Below are positions 23,459-34,499 of a stretch of DNA of 64,000 nt, piece after piece. The notes beneath the pieces were generated by a model. That model had not been told where the DNA came from. It made no database searches and worked only from the letters and a program-made list of their open reading frames with translations. Location of the stretch: assembly GCA_009760855.2 (NCBI GenBank), contig WPIO01000001.1, positions 9,606,001-9,670,000 of the forward strand, in the 5' to 3' direction. Each line of letters opens with the position of its first letter. Position 1 is the stretch's first letter. The position numbers and the translations under genes are program-made. The DNA comes from Cristatella mucedo. Its lineage: Eukaryota; Bryozoa; Phylactolaemata; Cristatellidae.

Positions 23459-24533
23459 AACCTATCGACCACGGGAAGATCCGACCTCGGATCTGCCCTC
23501 TAAACTAACCAAGCTGCCAAGCTCACTCTTGCACACAATCAACGCAACAATCACTCGGAATTATGCATAGCCTAACATCGCGACGTGCCAGTGATTCATT
23601 GGGCGGCGCACCAAAAAGAAAACTCCGGCCCCTTCCTTAGCTTTCAGCTTTCAATTTTCCGGAGAAAAAAAAAGCGGAACGCCCTCGTCGAGGCACTACC
23701 TAGCGCTGAAGCCGCGCGCTAGGTTGTGGTTCGTCTTGAGCTGTTCACTCCGGTAGGAGCGATCGCGGCGCTCCACTTCTCTCCTTCCCAACGTCGTCGA
23801 ATGTCTGGCGTCGGCCTGCTCCTCAGGCCGAGCCACAGAACGAATAGCATGCAATCTCAGTTGGTCCATTCGGTGGTTGGCGTTCGTCTACAAGAACATG
23901 CATGTTAGCGCCCGCTCTTAAACGGAAAGTGCCACGCAAAAGATGTTAAACCTCAGTCTCCTTCCGCAAAGCGGCTTTTGGTTAGATGGCGTCTCGTAGC
24001 TTCTTCCGTCGACGCCTGCTCTTCGTGACCACCGACAGCTCCTGTGATTTTTACTCCTGCAGACATCTAATCGAGATTCCGGTTTCTCACCGGAGAAACA
24101 CGGCGCGATATTGGCAGTACTCACGCCAATCAGCTCCGCGACGAAATGCGGAGGAAACATAATTTGCGGCGCAGCTTGGTGCAGCGGCCGCTGCCGAGCG
24201 TGCGCGTCCGCGCTAGCTTTCAGCTTCGTGATTTCCACCATCTGCTGCACGCGTCCATCTACATAGCTGCGTCAGGTGCTTCCCTAGCGCCTGCTGCCGC
24301 GCTACTCCCACCCGCTACAGCCTGTTGAGAATGGCTCATTTTGGGCGTTTCGATTTTTACTTGCTCAGAAAATGTCCCTACCTCTCACGTTAAAACTACA
24401 CTCTTTTGCTCGATCCAATTTACACGCCTACAAGTCTAATTCAGGAGACCTACTCAAGCAAGCCGCCTCCTGCGGAATTTCTCGTCCTAGGATCCTACCT
24501 GCAATTTGACAAGTCCCCGTTCGGGCGCCAAAA
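23459..24533 (-). mobile_element. Internal region 7 of the LTR array
   Basis: 1075 bp. It has two extra T in a T run near 24354 (CGATTTTTAC), otherwise like regions 2-6. Confidence 0.75.
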
Positions 24534-26179
24534 TGTAACGCAGAAGGCTCGGCGGGGTAAGCTTGACCTGCCGCTTACCTAGCGGCGTAGCCTATCGCCT
24601 AATGCCGTTCGGTGCGCGCCTACGCGCAATAAGCTGGCCGCCACGAAACGAGCGTTTCTGGCGCTGACCTGCCTACCGTTACTAAAGGGGGTCGTGAGTC
24701 CGCGGCGTGAATTGGAAGCGAGACACAGATTGGGGATTTTACTGAACTTTATTCGCAAGCGCACAAAGTCGCTGCGCGTCTAGTTCAGCTTTATCTCCAC
24801 ACTCCTCGCACGTTCTCAACTGCACCAACACTCTTGTGGAGGGAATACCCCGCCACACTAAGCGCGACCCAGACCCTAAACCCTAACCGGTGAACTAGGA
24901 ATCCGTTCCCACCTGTGCCGAGGGAATACCCCAAACACGCCAACGTAAACACTCTTGCGGAGGGAATACTCCTCCGCGCTGAAGCGCATACCGGAGTCTA
25001 AACCCTGACCGGTGAACTAGAACTCGGTTTCCACCAGTGCGACCGGAATACTCCACACACGCCAACTCAAGCACTCTTGCGGAGGGAAATACTTCTTCAC
25101 ACTGGGGCTGCTTACGTGTATAATGGGAAACGACCCAAATAGACGGAGCCCGAACCAGAGTCTAAACCCTGACCGGTGAACTAGAACTCGGTTTCCAACA
25201 GTGTGGCAGGAATACTTCACACACGCCACCTCGAGCACTCTTGCGGAGGGAATACTTCTCCACACTGGGGCTGCTTACGAGTATAATGGGAAACGACCCA
25301 AATAGACGGAGCCTGAACCAGAGTCTAAACCCTGACCGGGAACTAGAACTCGGTTTTCCACCAGTGCGGCAGGAACTCCACACACGCCAACTCAAGCACT
25401 CCTGTGGAGAAAATACTTCTCCACACTGAAGCGCGAACCGGAGCCCAAACCCTACCCGGAGAACTAGGGCTCCACAGACGCCAACTACGCCTAGCTCGCA
25501 CCGGCAAAACCCTATGCCGAGACCACGTGCTAGCGCGAACACACAAAACACGAAAGAACACAAAATGCCAGCCCGGGCGCGATACGACCGTTTTCGGTGG
25601 AGTTCCACCGAATCCTCTTAGAGCTGTCTCGTCCTGTTCCGTCCATCGTCGGCGGACAGCCCGCCCTCCTCCCTCGCTTTCAGAGAAACGAGTGCCCGAC
25701 GGCGTCGAGGCGCAGAGCCGGACCAAAGACAAAAGACACGAGGGAAAAAGACCCAGAGCGAGCGTCGCTCGACTCTTAAATACTTGGCTAAGACAATGGG
25801 GCAAGAGCCCAGTGGTATTGGGCCCGACACCATGGCCCATTACGGTAAGGAACTAATACTGGCACTAGGCCACTGGAATGTCCCCTCTGTCCAGCTTGAA
25901 TGGCGAATGGGTTCCAGACGATTCTTTTTGGACAGAGTGATGGCGAAGGTTGACAGGCCAGCCATCATCAATCAGCCGCTCCTGCGGGTATCGGACCAAT
26001 TCCAAAGGCCGACTCGCCACCGTTGGTCAGAGAGCTTCCTGGCTTGCTCCTAAGCGCTTCCTCTCTAACCGCACTGACGCTCCTCTCTGGCTCACTGCTC
26101 CAGGACAAAGGAGTTCTAGCCCGCCTCCAAACAGCTCTTGTTCGTGCTAAAATTCAGCCAAGGCCAGCAGGGCGCTACA
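24534..26179 (-). repeat. LTR copy 8 (5'-most in element sense)
   Basis: 1646 bp. It has an extra G near 25084 and an extra T near 25355. Its outer end, CGCTACA, meets unrelated flanking DNA at 26180, exactly where the other LTRs join an internal region. Confidence 0.8.
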
Positions 26180-26183
26180 GCAT
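26180..26183. repeat. Right target-site repeat of LTR array
   Basis: GCAT directly after the last LTR, matching 5506-5509. Confidence 0.5.
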
Positions 26184-26659
26184 TGCACTCGTCACTGTTA
26201 GTCCACCGCACAGCTGGATTTGGTGAGTCTTGCATCACAATATTCGTGCTACCCATATATCAAATTTGTATTGCCATAAATTTGCAGGGATGGTGAACTT
26301 TTGCATCAAGTCTTAAGTTGTTTACAGAGCACCTGGTCCTAGTATCCGACATCTCGTCTAATCTTGATCTTCCTAGAGAAGTGTTACCATAATTTATGTG
26401 GCAGTAGATACCAGAACACCCGGTCCGTGGTTCCTGTTTGCCTTTATAGGCAAGTATTTGTGATAATAATGATAATGATGAGGATAAGTCACTAATCATT
26501 TATTCATCTCCCAGAGAGAATAGAATATCTTACTAGGCCTTTTACATAAAGTATACTGGAAAGGAAGCAACTGACAGTTGCTAAGTTAAAACTCCCAAAA
26601 CTTCAGCACTCACAGGTATACAAAGGTCGATTCGCGTGTACGTAGCATCGGCTGCTGTC
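26184..26659. other. No gene recognised
   Basis: Unique-looking DNA with a small GATAAT-rich patch near 26462. No conserved frame or repeat family was seen. Confidence 0.5.
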
Positions 26660-27240
26660 GCAGATAGGTATTTAGCTTCTCTAGTAAACGTCTCCGCGTC
26701 TGTCGACCGATAATGAACTCCATTTTCTGATATCATAAGAACTTATGGTACGGTCTACGAGAGATTTGAGGATTATTAGAAGCACGACTAAACGACCAGT
26801 GTCACATGAGTAAGTGTTGTGATAAGAAGCTTGATTATGAAGTATTTCAGATAGATAGCATAAAGACGAGTGACCGAACGTTGAAGACAATATGCTGTTT
26901 GATATGAAGATTAGTGAGGAGTCCGGTAATGCGTGAATCGCGACCTTCACGACAGACAAGCCTAGTTAACCAGTCAAGCACAAACGGTTGATTCCTCCTG
27001 CAGAAAGACCAGCGCGCAGTAAGTTACAGAAGTCTGAACCGGACTTCTCAAAAGTATTAAGCGGCTTAAGGTTTGACATCCTGACATGGAAGCAAGTCCG
27101 AATAGTCGGGACTGTAGGGACATAGCTGAAAGCAGGCAGACTTGACCGTGGACTTGGCGTATGCCATCTGCCAACTTGACGTATCTACAGACCTAGTCAA
27201 GAATCGTGTCGCTATGACTATGAAGCTACGATGCTAGACT
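26660..27240 (-). mobile_element. Decayed L2-like LINE, C-terminal region
   Basis: The minus-strand translation keeps the order of the LINE C-terminus (CYLSEILHNQASYHNT, then LKSLVDRTISSYD), equivalent to AYLSDLLPHQAKH and LKSFGDRAFSSYA in better copies. It is interrupted by stops and indels. Confidence 0.6.
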
Positions 27241-28902
27241 ACGAGGTCTAGCGTGCCAGGCTCCTTGAAATAGTGCGAAAGAAAGTGCCTACGCTGCCCA
27301 TATCAACTCTCTTCCTTCGTCTGGGATTCCTGCGAGATGTATCCGATTCGTGAGCTCTGATTGAGGCAGGGACATCAATATACACTTTTCACCGGCCTTT
27401 GCGAACCGAGCATAGGTAGGACTAAATATTAGGCTCACTGAGAGCAAACCTTGCTTGAATGGTGGATGGCTCAGGTCGGCAGCACTCGCCGTTCGCGGGA
27501 TGCGGGAGCGTATGCCGCACGGAACAAGCATTCCATGTCCAAAAACCTCAATTTCCTAAGGGCTCTGGACACTACGAATGGATAAGCTTTAAATGCGTCT
27601 TAGCTGAGTGAGTATGAGTACGACGCTCTTCAAAACTTCGACTTTGACTATTCCAAAGCCGTTCGTAAGTGCGAGTGGCGAAAACTGAACCGGAAGCTCG
27701 AGGAAAATCAATCAAAGCACGACGCGAAAAGTATTTTAAAACCACGGCTCAGTTAATCAAACCTTCAATTATTTCGCCGCTTCGCGGTGCGTGCCTAAAG
27801 AGGCGACCGCTCCTCGGTGCACTCCTTATCAACTAGAGTGATTATTTGAGCGACTCTAATTACTGCTGCCCAGCTTTCTTTAAAATGTGGGCTGCACAGC
27901 GTCACATTGCCAAGGGATGAGCGATCCCGTAGGCGTCCGTCTTCGTTAAGGCTGCGTTCTGCACTGCTTGCATCTTGAGAGCTCTGAATAAAAAAACGCT
28001 GACGAATCGCGAGATCTTCTTAATCTCATTTCACTCTCTACCACCGGGCATGACAATCGTAATGCACCAATCGGTTTTTGCCTCGATGAGGCGTGGCGAT
28101 CGGCATTCCGAGAGCACCTTGAAGTTCGCTGGGATAGATAAAATGGCGCATTCTATTCACCTACTCGCACGAGCCACAGCTTCGAGTCTGTGCAGCGAAT
28201 TCGCTACTGCTGCTACCTATTCTCGGCACCAGGGCTGCATCAGAAAAGATTTCCACGATTCAAATTACGTGCAACGTCGCATTAGCAGTCGCTGCCGCTC
28301 AGTTTCATCGTGCAGCCTTTTCTCCTTCGAAAAGATCTGGCGCCGACAGGCAGCTCAGCAGTACATCTTGCGCGCGCCAGGGTTGAGGCAAAAAAGTAAA
28401 GCGGCTATGAACAATGAAAATCCTTACCCGCTAGCAGCTCTTTGTAACATCTTTAATTAGTCCTTGAGATTTACCGGCCACTTTAAAGCTTTTGAACTGG
28501 CACGCGTTGGCTACCATTGAAACCCGGGGCAGCTCTACCAACGGAAAGGAGACGCACATGGGAGACCTCTAAGTGAAAGCTGCGTTTTCCTTGTAATTTA
28601 GGTAAGGCTAGAGCTTTCAAGGAAGCTGAATGACTGCGGCTGGCGCACTTTTCGCTGGTCGGCCCATACGATGGCCAAGTGGTGAAGGTATCGTGCTTCT
28701 GACGTTCAGGGGGTTCGGATAATGCTGGGCGCAGCATGAACTCTTTCTCTTGCTGATTGACTGCCACTCAATCTGGAAGAGCTGCAGAGCAGACGCGAGA
28801 CATGGAAGGAAACAGCATTCTGGAGTAAGCCGCCAAACGTGTCCTCAGTGGCCACGAGGCCGGTGCGGTGCCTTCGTATGGGATCTACCTTTATATCGAT
28901 TG
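27241..28902. other. No gene recognised; one long open frame
   Basis: A 161-codon plus-strand frame at 27975-28460 has no recognisable domain, has a biased Ser/Arg/His composition, and is not supported by context. The rest holds no repeat family that I can name. Confidence 0.4.
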
Positions 28903-29300
28903 ATAATATTAATAACATACTTGATAAAGCGCCCAAAGAGAACTCAATTCCTCTCTAGGTGCTTCACATTTGCTGCGAAGGAAACACAATCGAATGGTGA
29001 GTGGAAATATCACGCTTGATAAACAACATGAATAACGTGGTGAGAGAAGAACATGCACAGGGTCAGCATGCAAGTGTGGTTAGTGGCAGCATGCAACAGT
29101 GTCAGCATGCATAAGCACAAAAGCACACAATTACAGGGACCCACTAAATGTTGTCATGAATTTGTGCGTTTTTAATTTCTGTTTAAATGTGGTCAAGGCA
29201 GGAGATGTCGTGGCGCAAGTTGGGAGTGAGTTCCCGGCTTTGTGAGCATATGAGCTAAAGGCATGGTCTCCCAAGGATTTGAGATTTGTATGAGGTGTGG
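28903..29300 (-). mobile_element. L2-like LINE 3' end
   Basis: Reverse-orientation tail (CTTGATAAAGCGCCC...CTCTCTAGGTGC), 3' untranslated blocks (AGGGTCAGCATGCAAGTGTG) and the C-terminal coding region up to CCAAGGATTTGAGATTTGTA. It is 5'-truncated. Confidence 0.85.
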
Positions 29301-29398
29301 GTCTTCGCTACCCAGCGATTCATTGATATTAACATTTCTCCGCTGTGCCTTTTGTGCTTGAACATCGCTCGCAGTTATTTTTCGGCGATATTAATTGA

Positions 29399-29765
29399 GA
29401 TAATAATAACACACTTGATAAATCGCCCTCAGAGAATTTTATCTCTTTCTAGGCGCTTTACATTTGCTGCAAAGGAAACGTGATCAAATGATGAGTGGTA
29501 TCATGCTTGATAAACAACATGAAGTACATGGTTAGGGGTGACATGCACAAGGTCAGCATGCAAGTGTGGCTAGTGGTAGCATGCACAGTGTCAGCACGCA
29601 TAAGCACATCAAAGACGAATCACAGGGACTCACTAAATGCTGTCCTAAATAGGTGAGCTTTTTAAGATCTTTTTAAATATGGTCGTCAGGGGATGTTGTG
29701 ACGCAAGTCGAGAGTGAGTTCCAGGCTTTGGGAGCATAGGAACTAAACGCAAAGCTTCGGTTTTT
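29399..29765 (-). mobile_element. L2-like LINE 3' end, second copy
   Basis: Same structure as the copy just to its left and in the same orientation, with its own AT-rich tail and CTTTCTAGGCGCTTTACATT hairpin part. It is an independent insertion, since about 100 bases separate the two. Confidence 0.85.
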
Positions 29766-30120
29766 GGAAGAATTCTGCAACAAACACGAACGCGCGCGAG
29801 AGCGCTCTATGTCAGGAGGCGAGAATGAGAATATCCCCCAGGTCCCTTCCCTGGTCTGAAACGCTGAGCTTTCGTAACTCGTCACCCCAAGCAGACCTTC
29901 GCACTGTCTTTTCAAATTTTTCAGGTGCATGACTTCGTTGATCCAGATACATTTGCCATTAATTGTGTACAATAAAGAGAATTTGAGTCCGAGAAGTTGA
30001 GTCCGAGACAAGAATGGACGGTGGCGCGGTCGTGGCTGGTTGGTAGGAAAGGAGAGCACAGTTTTAGTCTGACATGGGGTGCTTGTCGAAAGAAAACGAA
30101 TACAATATAATATAATATTA

Positions 30121-30251
30121 TAATTCATTTATATAGCGCCCCAAGAAGACTTAATCTCTATTCAGGCGCTTCACATATGCCTCGGGGCTCGAGCCCACGA
30201 CCTCAGTCAGACCTCGGTCGGGGCGAGCACCTTAACCGCTAGACCGATACC
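30121..30251 (-). mobile_element. SINE type II
   Basis: In element sense: box A TGGTCTAGCGGTTAAGG form, box B GGGCTCGAGCC, a short linker, then the LINE-like tail AGAGATTAAGT...GGGGCGCTATATAAATGAA. Full-length apart from small changes. Confidence 0.8.
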
Positions 30252-30693
30252 CAAGAAACCCCTTAGATGTCGAATTTTCTTCACTGGCTCACTCCTTTCT
30301 GTTGAAGCTCATGTACATTTCCAACCTTCCCGCATTGGTGGAACTGTTGCGTGCGCCTGCGGCTTCTGCTGTAATTAGTGAAGCACCTGACACAAATGCA
30401 CACGTGCCTCACCTGTGGCCAATAGTTAAGCCGTTGAAGCAGTGCAGCGTCGAACCAGTGATGCAGGTTATATTTCGTGTCTGCTGCGATTGATCGAGCT
30501 CTCACATATGTGCCCGTTGAGAAGAATAAAGCAGAGTCTCGTTTACCGCGCACGAGCGCCCGCTCTGTCTCCGCGAGACTCCCACTAGAACAGCCGCCAC
30601 TGGAGACACTGTCGCACGACAGAATCCTACAATATGCTGCAATAATTGTAATGAAAATATAATATATAATATAACAATACTATTCTAAGGAGT

Positions 30694-30720
30694 CATATAT
30701 ATATATGTATGTATATATAT

Positions 30721-30757
<37 letters not shown>
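30694..30757. repeat. AT/AC microsatellite
   Basis: TA dinucleotides with a short CA run at 30721-30730. It abuts the tail end of the next SINE. Confidence 0.9.
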
Positions 30758-30910
30758 CGATTCATTTGCATAACACTCTAAGAGAACTTAATCTCTATTC
30801 AGGCGCTTCACATACGACTCGGGGCTTGAGACCACGACCTCGGTCATCAAATGCATTCACCTTTACCTTAGTCGGAGCAAGCCTCTTACCATCGGACCAA
30901 AGCGGCGAGG
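30758..30910 (-). mobile_element. SINE type II with insertion
   Basis: The LINE-like tail and box B (GGGGCTTGAGACC) are well kept. About 18 extra bases separate box B from the box A region, compared with the other copies. Confidence 0.75.
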
Positions 30911-31239
30911 CATAGATATCCAAAGAGTCTTTTGCATAAGCTTAGCCAACTAGTAATACTTATCGGAAGCGTGACAACAGCATACAATAGATCAGAATTT
31001 ACTTTTATTGACTGGCATACGATAACTAACATGAGTCATGCAGATCTATTCTAGAGAAAGCCCGCCCTAACTTGTATTAGTGCATACTTGAATAGCAGAT
31101 TCAGAATTCAAAAATGATCACGTCAACCGCCATCAGTTTCCTTAGCCACTCCCAAGTGAGCGTTGTACCAAATGGTCTACAAGACAATCAAAAAGATCGT
31201 TCTCACAGCATTTTTTTAAGAAAGATGTACGAGATCTGA

Positions 31240-31650
31240 GAGTCCATTGCCACCGTAACACCCCCATTGGGCTCTGCGTCTTCCTTCCTCAGCTTTATTT
31301 TGATGTTCTCAATCAAGCCTACCTCGGACGACCCCGTCGGAAAGTTCATTTATCAGTGTCAGACGACTTCTAAGCCTATTCCTCCACCCTCCGTCTGAGA
31401 TGCATCGATTTTCTGGCGCTATCATAACTAACTTATTAATATTTTCTTAGCCTCATGTTTTGACAGTGCATCCTTCAAAGAGGCTGTTATCTCACCACTC
31501 ACTAAGAAGTAAGTCAATAACAGATCAGAATAACTTACATAATTTTCATCAAGACTTTCTTCTGCAATCCCTATCAATGATTAGTGGCAGAGAACCTAAC
31601 TCTTATACTAAAGCAAGTGTATACCAATCGAAAGTTTTGGAAAGCTAATT
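31240..31650 (+). mobile_element. Decayed L2-like LINE, region before the RT core
   Basis: CATAACTAACTTATTAATAT and the following LSAS-type and KEAVISPLTKK-type codons correspond to the segment before the NYRPVSLL motif in the LINE copy at 49111-50969. Many indels. Confidence 0.55.
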
Positions 31651-31819
31651 ACTACCACTTATAATGTTTAAACAGTGAGAATAAAGTTTTCATTGGCATT
31701 TAGATAAGCAATTTTCACTGGCTCTATTCCCGTTAGTCAGCCCCGGCTAGCCACTCAGCGGTGACATATTTATGGAGTGTACACACACACAATTGCATTC
31801 GAAGCAGGAAAGCGTAATC

Positions 31820-31985
31820 TTCAAATCTGATTCGGTAAGCGAATTTCCTGCTGCTTCAACATAAAATCTGAGTGTTCTGTTCCAATTTGACCTTTCGCTA
31901 GAATACCATATCATCTTCACCGTGAAGTGTGCCTGCTTTCCGATGCGTAGCAATTCAAAAAATCAGGACTGCTTTAGATAAGGTA
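31820..31985 (+). mobile_element. Decayed L2-like LINE, post-RT region
   Basis: TTTGACCTTTCGCTAGAATA through GACTGCTTTAGATAAGG matches the SDLSLDDHI...IRACLDK segment of the LINE. Probably part of the same old insertion as the piece at 31240. Confidence 0.55.
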
Positions 31986-32100
31986 ATACAGCCAGGCTAG
32001 TCCATGAATCGTAGCGACATCTGCTGGGCTTATACAACTCTGACCTTGCACATCTTCCTGCCTGGCTGTGCAATAAGACGAGTACAGACGATACACATCG

Positions 32101-32165
32101 CTGGTTTAGCCCAGTGGTAAAGGTACTCGCCTCGACCAAGGTTAAGCTTAACTTACTTGATGACC
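32101..32165 (+). mobile_element. SINE type II, 5' half (split by SINE type I)
   Basis: The head CTGGTTTAGCCCAGTGGTAA is followed by CTCGCCTCGACCAAGG. The element continues at 32348-32395 after the nested type I SINE, with box B GCGCTCGAGCC and GAATAGAGATTAAG. Confidence 0.65.
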
Positions 32166-32171
32166 AAGGTC

Positions 32172-32341
32172 AGCCGTGTGGCTCACTGGGTAAGGTGGTT
32201 TCTTTTCACGACCTCGGTCCCGAGGTCGTGGGTTCGAATGATACGTTGGGCGATCCATTATCGTCACTGCAAGTGGTGGTGATAGCCGCAAAGGCTCTTC
32301 TGTCGCTATATAAAAGAGGCTGTTAAATCAGCTAGGTAAAA
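32172..32341 (+). mobile_element. SINE type I, nested in SINE type II
   Basis: Full-length: box A TGGCTCACTGGGTAAGG, box B GGTTCGAATG, the CACTGCAAGTGGTG hairpin and the end TCGCTATATAAAAGAGGCTG...CAGCTAGG. It is flanked by AAGGTC at 32166-32171 and 32342-32347, a likely target-site duplication. Confidence 0.8.
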
Positions 32342-32347
32342 AAGGTC

Positions 32348-32395
32348 GTGCGCTCGAGCCACGTGGTATGTTAAGTACGTGAATAGAGATTAAGT
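32348..32395 (+). mobile_element. SINE type II, 3' half
   Basis: Box B (GCGCTCGAGCC) and the start of the LINE-like tail (GAATAGAGATTAAGT). The rest of the tail is missing. Confidence 0.6.
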
Positions 32396-32399
32396 ACAT

Positions 32400-32800
32400 T
32401 CCAACACAAGATCAGGCTTGCACATTGAGCGAGGATTCCAAAGGCAAGCGTTAAGTCTGGCCGATGGAGTTACAACAGGCCTGATGACCACTAAGTTAGA
32501 GAGATTTACAGTGACGCATGTGGGGGAGCGTGCTGAGCGGTTCGAGACAATGCTAGGAATACCAAACGAGCGGGTACTCAGCTCGCAGTTCCCGCCCAAC
32601 GAGCGGCGTCTGAGCTGGCGGTTCCGGCCACCGCGGCGGCTACGGGGTGCTTTTCTTTTGTTAATGCATAGTTCATGAATCTTAGCAACAACATTAATAT
32701 CTAGGAATGCATTTGATCTACGATGACGAAGCGATAGCAATGGCTCCAGCTCAATGATTGCTCTCTCGGTGCTCACGAAAAGATTGGGCAATACTCTGCA
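32400..32800 (-). mobile_element. LINE ORF2 N-terminal fragment
   Basis: A 133-codon minus-strand frame (32791-32390) has the typical layout before a LINE endonuclease: a helical start, an Arg-rich stretch (RSRRGGRNRQLRRR), and then LNACLWNPRSM, which resembles the first strand of the apurinic endonuclease domain. The catalytic residues are not reached. It is the only sign of the LINE's endonuclease end in this window. Confidence 0.5.
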
Positions 32801-33439
32801 TCAACCCGTTGTGGTAAGCGCATCATTCCAACACAAGATCAGGCTGGCCCCAGAGCCTTTACCTTCTATGTCATGCTCCCAGGGTCACTCGATACGGAGC
32901 CGACTATTTGATGTTCAAGGGGTCAGCGAGTATATGGAGCCGAAATCAGCTAGTTCCGGTGTATGCGGAATTCGCCTTGGAATGATGTCTCCTTGTACAC
33001 TAAATCTGGAACTCTATTATCTCTTGATGGTGATACTGTCGGCAGCCAATTGTTATCCCCTTCCCTTCAGCTTGGCCCTCCTGCCGACATCCTTGTTGCA
33101 ATGGCATAGCACGATGCAAGCTAGCTAACGTCCTGAACGCTGAGTTTCTGACTAAACGGCGGATCCATCCAAGAAACGACGCCCTCTGTTTGCGACAGAC
33201 ATAAATAAAAAGCAAGGAATAATAAACCTAAACTTGAAAAGGCTCCCGAAATGGTGCGCTCATTGCCTTCCGCTCCGCATTGGAGGATTACTGCTGTTAG
33301 CGCTACAAACCAGACCACTATTCCTCTCGAGACTGCAGCAACAGTTCTTCTTATGCTGGGCATAAAGTTGTTGCTATTCATTATATAATTTTATAAGTAC
33401 GTTCCAGGTTACAGATTAGCTCTCTTTCCTCTGAAAACG

Positions 33440-33620
33440 GCGGTTGCATGGCTACTCATTAAAAAGCCTACTCGCTATCACTAAAACCTCAATAGCTTTC
33501 ATAGAGTCTCCCTTCTGCCATTCTTATCAAAGTTATTTGAATGAGCGATGGCCCAGCAGCTAAATAATTACACCAGTTCATCAGATCTTGCTAGAAAGCT
33601 CCAATCGATACGTTGACTTC
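33440..33620 (+). mobile_element. Decayed L2-like LINE, RT start
   Basis: Encodes RVSLLPFL-S-K followed by a QQLNNYTSSSDLA-KLQS series, matching PVSLLPFLSKTLER...QLNSYIETSHLASKFQS of the better copy at 49111. Broken by a stop. Confidence 0.6.
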
Positions 33621-34190
33621 GCATCGCTTAAGTCAAACCCGAATACAATTGTTAATTGTTAATAATACAATTGTTTCCCTTAACTTTTGCTGCACCCTAG
33701 CGAATTCGTTTTTTGCCTTCTTCCTCTGGGAGCTTACCCCACTATACGATTCAGGGCATGTTACAACCAAAGATCCCAGTAACTTGCAGCTCTGAAAACC
33801 TTCTACAGTGCTTTTACATGTTTTTCAAAGTACGATACTTTACAAAGTACAGTGTACTATACATAGCATGAATTTCTAGCATCTAAGCTGCGCCTGTAAT
33901 GTTTCTAAAAAATTAACTTAATTAGCTACTGCTTAATTTGCACTGAATAATAAAATGCAGGGTAAAGATTCGGTTCCCTTAAGGTGCTATACAAAAGGAG
34001 TTCATATGTCTATTCTCATTATTAATATTTATATTCTTTTCACCATCCTCACAGTGCTCCTATCGATTGCCAAGTATCACGGCTTCAGGTTGCATTTCTA
34101 ACACAACACACTTTTCTTTTGACGGGTACCCGAAACTAAAGGGTGCGACGATTCTCCGCAATTCATTCTATTTAAGCAAAAATTGACCGG
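33621..34190. other. No gene recognised
   Basis: AT-rich, without a long frame or a recognised repeat. Confidence 0.5.
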
Positions 34191-34191
34191 A

Positions 34192-34244
34192 AATTGGCGG
34201 TGGATAGCTCGAGTTTTGTGTTTATAATATATCCACCACCAATT
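34192..34244. repeat. Inverted repeat, 15-bp arms
   Basis: AATTGGCGGTGGATA at 34192-34206 faces TATCCACCACCAATT at 34230-34244, with one mismatch and a 23-base loop. It could form a cruciform or be a small MITE-like fragment. It lies about 1 kb upstream of gene B. Confidence 0.6.
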
Positions 34245-34499
34245 TAATGTCACGGCGCTCGCACGTGCTCATGCCAACGGGCTGCGAAGACGCTGGCCAC
34301 AACTACAATCTACCACAAATACGCCGACACTCAGCTTCGCGAAGCTCCAATCTGCATTGTATCTTAGAAAAGCTAATGCTCAAGCGCGCCCACAAAATTT
34401 CGCGCCGTTTCGCGACTGCTGCCGAAATCCACCCCAATCTCCGCAATGTACCGGAAATTGCCTAAGGTAGCTCCAAAACGGATAGCGTATTACTTCGGT

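Larger units (their letters stand above)
5510..26179 (-). mobile_element. Tandem array of a non-autonomous LTR retroelement
   Basis: Eight near-identical LTRs alternate with seven internal regions, with a period of about 2717 bases. Internal regions are 7154-8226, 9871-10943, 12589-13661, 15306-16378, 18022-19094, 20739-21811 and 23459-24533. In minus orientation each LTR begins TGTAGCGC and ends GCGTTACA, and three bases beyond lies an 18-base primer-binding site fitting the 3' end of tRNA-Lys. The array starts and ends exactly on LTR ends. Internal regions hold no protease, reverse transcriptase, RNase H or integrase, so copying needed proteins from another element. I see no clean polypurine tract at the other end of the internal region, which is the weakest point of the LTR reading. 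Copies differ by only a few substitutions and 1-2 base indels, so the expansion is recent. Confidence 0.8.

Noticed and set aside
5510-26179. Array as ribosomal DNA, a histone cluster, CRISPR or an ordinary satellite
   Set aside because: No rRNA or histone sequence is present, the unit is far too long for CRISPR, and the LTR ends with a primer-binding site explain the unit better than a plain satellite.
26179-26185. Seven-base AGCATTG repeat at both array edges as the target duplication
   Set aside because: The last two bases at the left edge are the LTR's own TG and the first base at the right edge is the LTR's final A, so only GCAT is outside the TG...CA ends; reported as four bases.
27975-28460. 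161-aa open frame as a gene
   Set aside because: No recognisable domain, odd composition, no splice or poly(A) context; kept only as a note.
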